NCBI GenBank assembly: GCA_016202525.1 | Contig: JACQOM010000044.1 | Span: forward strand, 1-6,606 | Origin: Chloroflexota bacterium | GTDB lineage: Bacteria; Chloroflexota; Dehalococcoidia; Dehalococcoidales; UBA2162 | Direction of reading: 5' to 3' | Length of the DNA stretch: 6,606 nucleotides | In this document: positions 5,376 to 6,606 of the stretch, piece by piece | Position numbering within the stretch: position 1 is the first letter of the stretch | Layout of the letters: every line of letters starts with the position of its first letter | Notes under the pieces: generated by a model | The model's input: only the letters and a program-made list of their open reading frames with translations | The model's database searches: none | Told to the model about the DNA's origin: nothing | Made by a program: the position numbers and the translations under genes

Positions 5376-6590
5376 GTGCCACAAAAAAGGGTTGTGCTCC
5401 AGAACTGCGGGGTTATCGACCCCCGGAAAATAGATACTTATTTGAGCCATGATGGGTTTAAAGCCTTACAGAAGGCGTTAGCCGGGACTCCCGAGCAGGT
5501 TATCGAAGAGGTCAAAACATCAGGGCTGAGAGGGCGGGGTGGAGCTGGCTTTCCCTGCTGGCTGAAATGGGACCTGGCCAGAAAATCGCCGGGGGCTGAG
5601 AAGTATGTCATCTGTAATGCCGATGAAGGCGAGATGGGTACCTTCAAGGATAAGTATATTCTGGGGAGTGACCCCTTCAGCCTTATCGAAGGGATAGCCA
5701 TTGCCGCCTATGCCATCGGGGCTAGGCAAAGCTTTATTTATTTGCGGGCTGAATACCATTACCTGCTTGACCTGCTGCAACAGGCTATCGACCAGGCTAA
5801 AGGAAAAGGCTTTCTAAAGCATGTGAATATCGATATTCGTCTGGGTGCCGGTGCTTATGTCTGCGGTGAAGAATCGGCGCTGATGGATTCTATTGAGGGC
5901 AAGCGCGGCGAAGCCCGCTATCGGCCTCCATTTCCCACCACCGAGGGGCTGTGGGGAAAACCGACCACGATTAATAATGTCGAGACCCTGATAAATATTC
6001 CTCGAATAATCCTCAATGGGGCTGCCTGGTTCAATCAGATAGGGACGGAGAGGAGCAAGGGTACCAAGGTCTTATCAGTGAGCGGGGATGTAACAAAGCC
6101 CGGCATTTACGAGATAGTGCTGGGTACGACGCTGCGGGAGCTGGTGGTGGATTTGGCGGGAGGGGAAAAGATTAAGGCGGTTCAGGTAGGCGGCTCAGCC
6201 GGTAGAATCGTGCCTGCTGACAAATTAGATACCCCCTTGTCTTTTGAAACTGTTCTCGGCTCCGGGGCGGTTATCGTATTGAATGAAACCAGAGACATTG
6301 TCGATGTGGTCTATCAGAGCCTGGAGTTTCTGGCTGAAGAGTCCTGTGGTAAATGCGCTCCCTGCCGGGAAGGGACCAAGGCTATTGTCAAAATTATGGA
6401 AAAGTTCTCCAAAGGCGAGGGCAGCGAAAGGGATATCAGGTTGCTGGAACAGCTATCGAGCGCGCTGCCGCTTTCCTCATTGTGTGGCCTGGGGCAAGCT
6501 GCCCCGTTCCCGGTGGTGGACAGCCTGCAGTATTTTCGAGACAGTTATCTGAGTCGTATCAAAGAAAAAAAGGTTGGGGTGGTAAGATGA
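5376..6590 (+). CDS. nuoF: NuoF-like NADH-binding flavoprotein (FMN, [4Fe-4S])
   Basis: A 404-residue NuoF/HoxF/HndC-family protein that exchanges electrons with NAD(H) through FMN. Motifs: G-R-G-G-A-G-F-P (53-60) for NADH, C-N-A-D-E-G-E (80-86) with T-F-K-D (89-92) for FMN/NADH, G-A-G-A-Y-V-C-G-E-E-S (157-167) for FMN, then a SLBB-type region (about 240-300) and the N3 cluster C324-x2-C327-x2-C330 plus C370. It is the compact form: it lacks both the N-terminal thioredoxin-like [2Fe-2S] domain and the C-terminal ferredoxin pair found in HndC/HydB of about 600 residues. Met87 replaces the usual Pro in E-G-E-P, and Ala125 replaces Gly in the R-G-E-Y motif. The GTG start at 5376 is supported by GAGAGG 7 bases upstream. 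It is followed by an ATGA overlap with the next gene. The flavin fold and ligands look complete, so it should be active. Confidence 0.95.
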   Translation: MPQKRVVLQNCGVIDPRKIDTYLSHDGFKALQKALAGTPEQVIEEVKTSGLRGRGGAGFPCWLKWDLARKSPGAEKYVICNADEGEMGTFKDKYILGSDPFSLIEGIAIAAYAIGARQSFIYLRAEYHYLLDLLQQAIDQAKGKGFLKHVNIDIRLGAGAYVCGEESALMDSIEGKRGEARYRPPFPTTEGLWGKPTTINNVETLINIPRIILNGAAWFNQIGTERSKGTKVLSVSGDVTKPGIYEIVLGTTLRELVVDLAGGEKIKAVQVGGSAGRIVPADKLDTPLSFETVLGSGAVIVLNETRDIVDVVYQSLEFLAEESCGKCAPCREGTKAIVKIMEKFSKGEGSERDIRLLEQLSSALPLSSLCGLGQAAPFPVVDSLQYFRDSYLSRIKEKKVGVVR

Positions 6591-6606
6591 TAACGATTAC
6601 AAAGCC
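6587..6606 (+). CDS. Start of a fourth operon gene, cut by the window edge
   Basis: ATG 6587 overlaps the TGA of the NuoF-like gene by 4 bases (ATGA), a classic coupled start. Only M-I-T-I-T-K can be read. By position it is likely the catalytic or a further electron-transfer subunit of the same complex. The beta-strand-like start would suit another [2Fe-2S]-type N-terminus, as in NuoG, FdhA or HndD, but six residues cannot establish this. Confidence 0.6.

Overview
The window looks like part of the genome of an anaerobic, iron-sulfur-rich bacterium. The peptide-binding lipoprotein with a long Thr/Pro linker, the corrinoid-type methyltransferase relative and the soluble NADH-dehydrogenase-like module would all fit a Dehalococcoidia-like Chloroflexota lineage. 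That placement is a judgement from protein style, not from a marker gene. I see no RNA genes, mobile elements or CRISPR.

Layout. Positions 1-1971 hold a three-gene operon on the minus strand, read right to left: a small cysteine-rich zinc-ribbon protein (1971-1741), a two-domain ferredoxin-like protein (1713-979), and a MetE-like (cobalamin-independent methionine synthase fold) methyltransferase that starts inside the end of the ferredoxin gene and runs off the left edge (989-1). An extended -10 promoter at 2040-2048 probably drives it. Positions 2184-4040 hold a single minus-strand gene for a family 5 peptide-type ABC substrate-binding lipoprotein. It has its own promoter (4111-4140), a 5' leader hairpin and its own intrinsic terminator (2131-2161), and no permease or ATPase gene beside it. 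Positions 4041-4215 are a compact divergent promoter region.

From 4216 to the right edge a plus-strand operon encodes the electron-input half of an NAD(H)-dependent redox enzyme: a HoxU/NuoG-N-like iron-sulfur subunit, a NuoE-like [2Fe-2S] subunit, a NuoF-like FMN/NADH subunit, and the first codons of a fourth gene coupled by an ATGA overlap. Electrons would pass between NAD(H), FMN in NuoF, the clusters of the HoxU-like protein, and a catalytic subunit (hydrogenase, formate dehydrogenase or other) beyond the window. The genes are ordered U-E-F instead of the usual E-F-U/G.

Points of most interest: a near-consensus promoter placed so close to the first redox gene that its mRNA is probably leaderless; the uncharacterised zinc-ribbon/ferredoxin/methyltransferase operon; a ferredoxin domain whose second cluster motif lacks one cysteine; and the orphan binding protein with a terminator-like hairpin at its mRNA 5' end.
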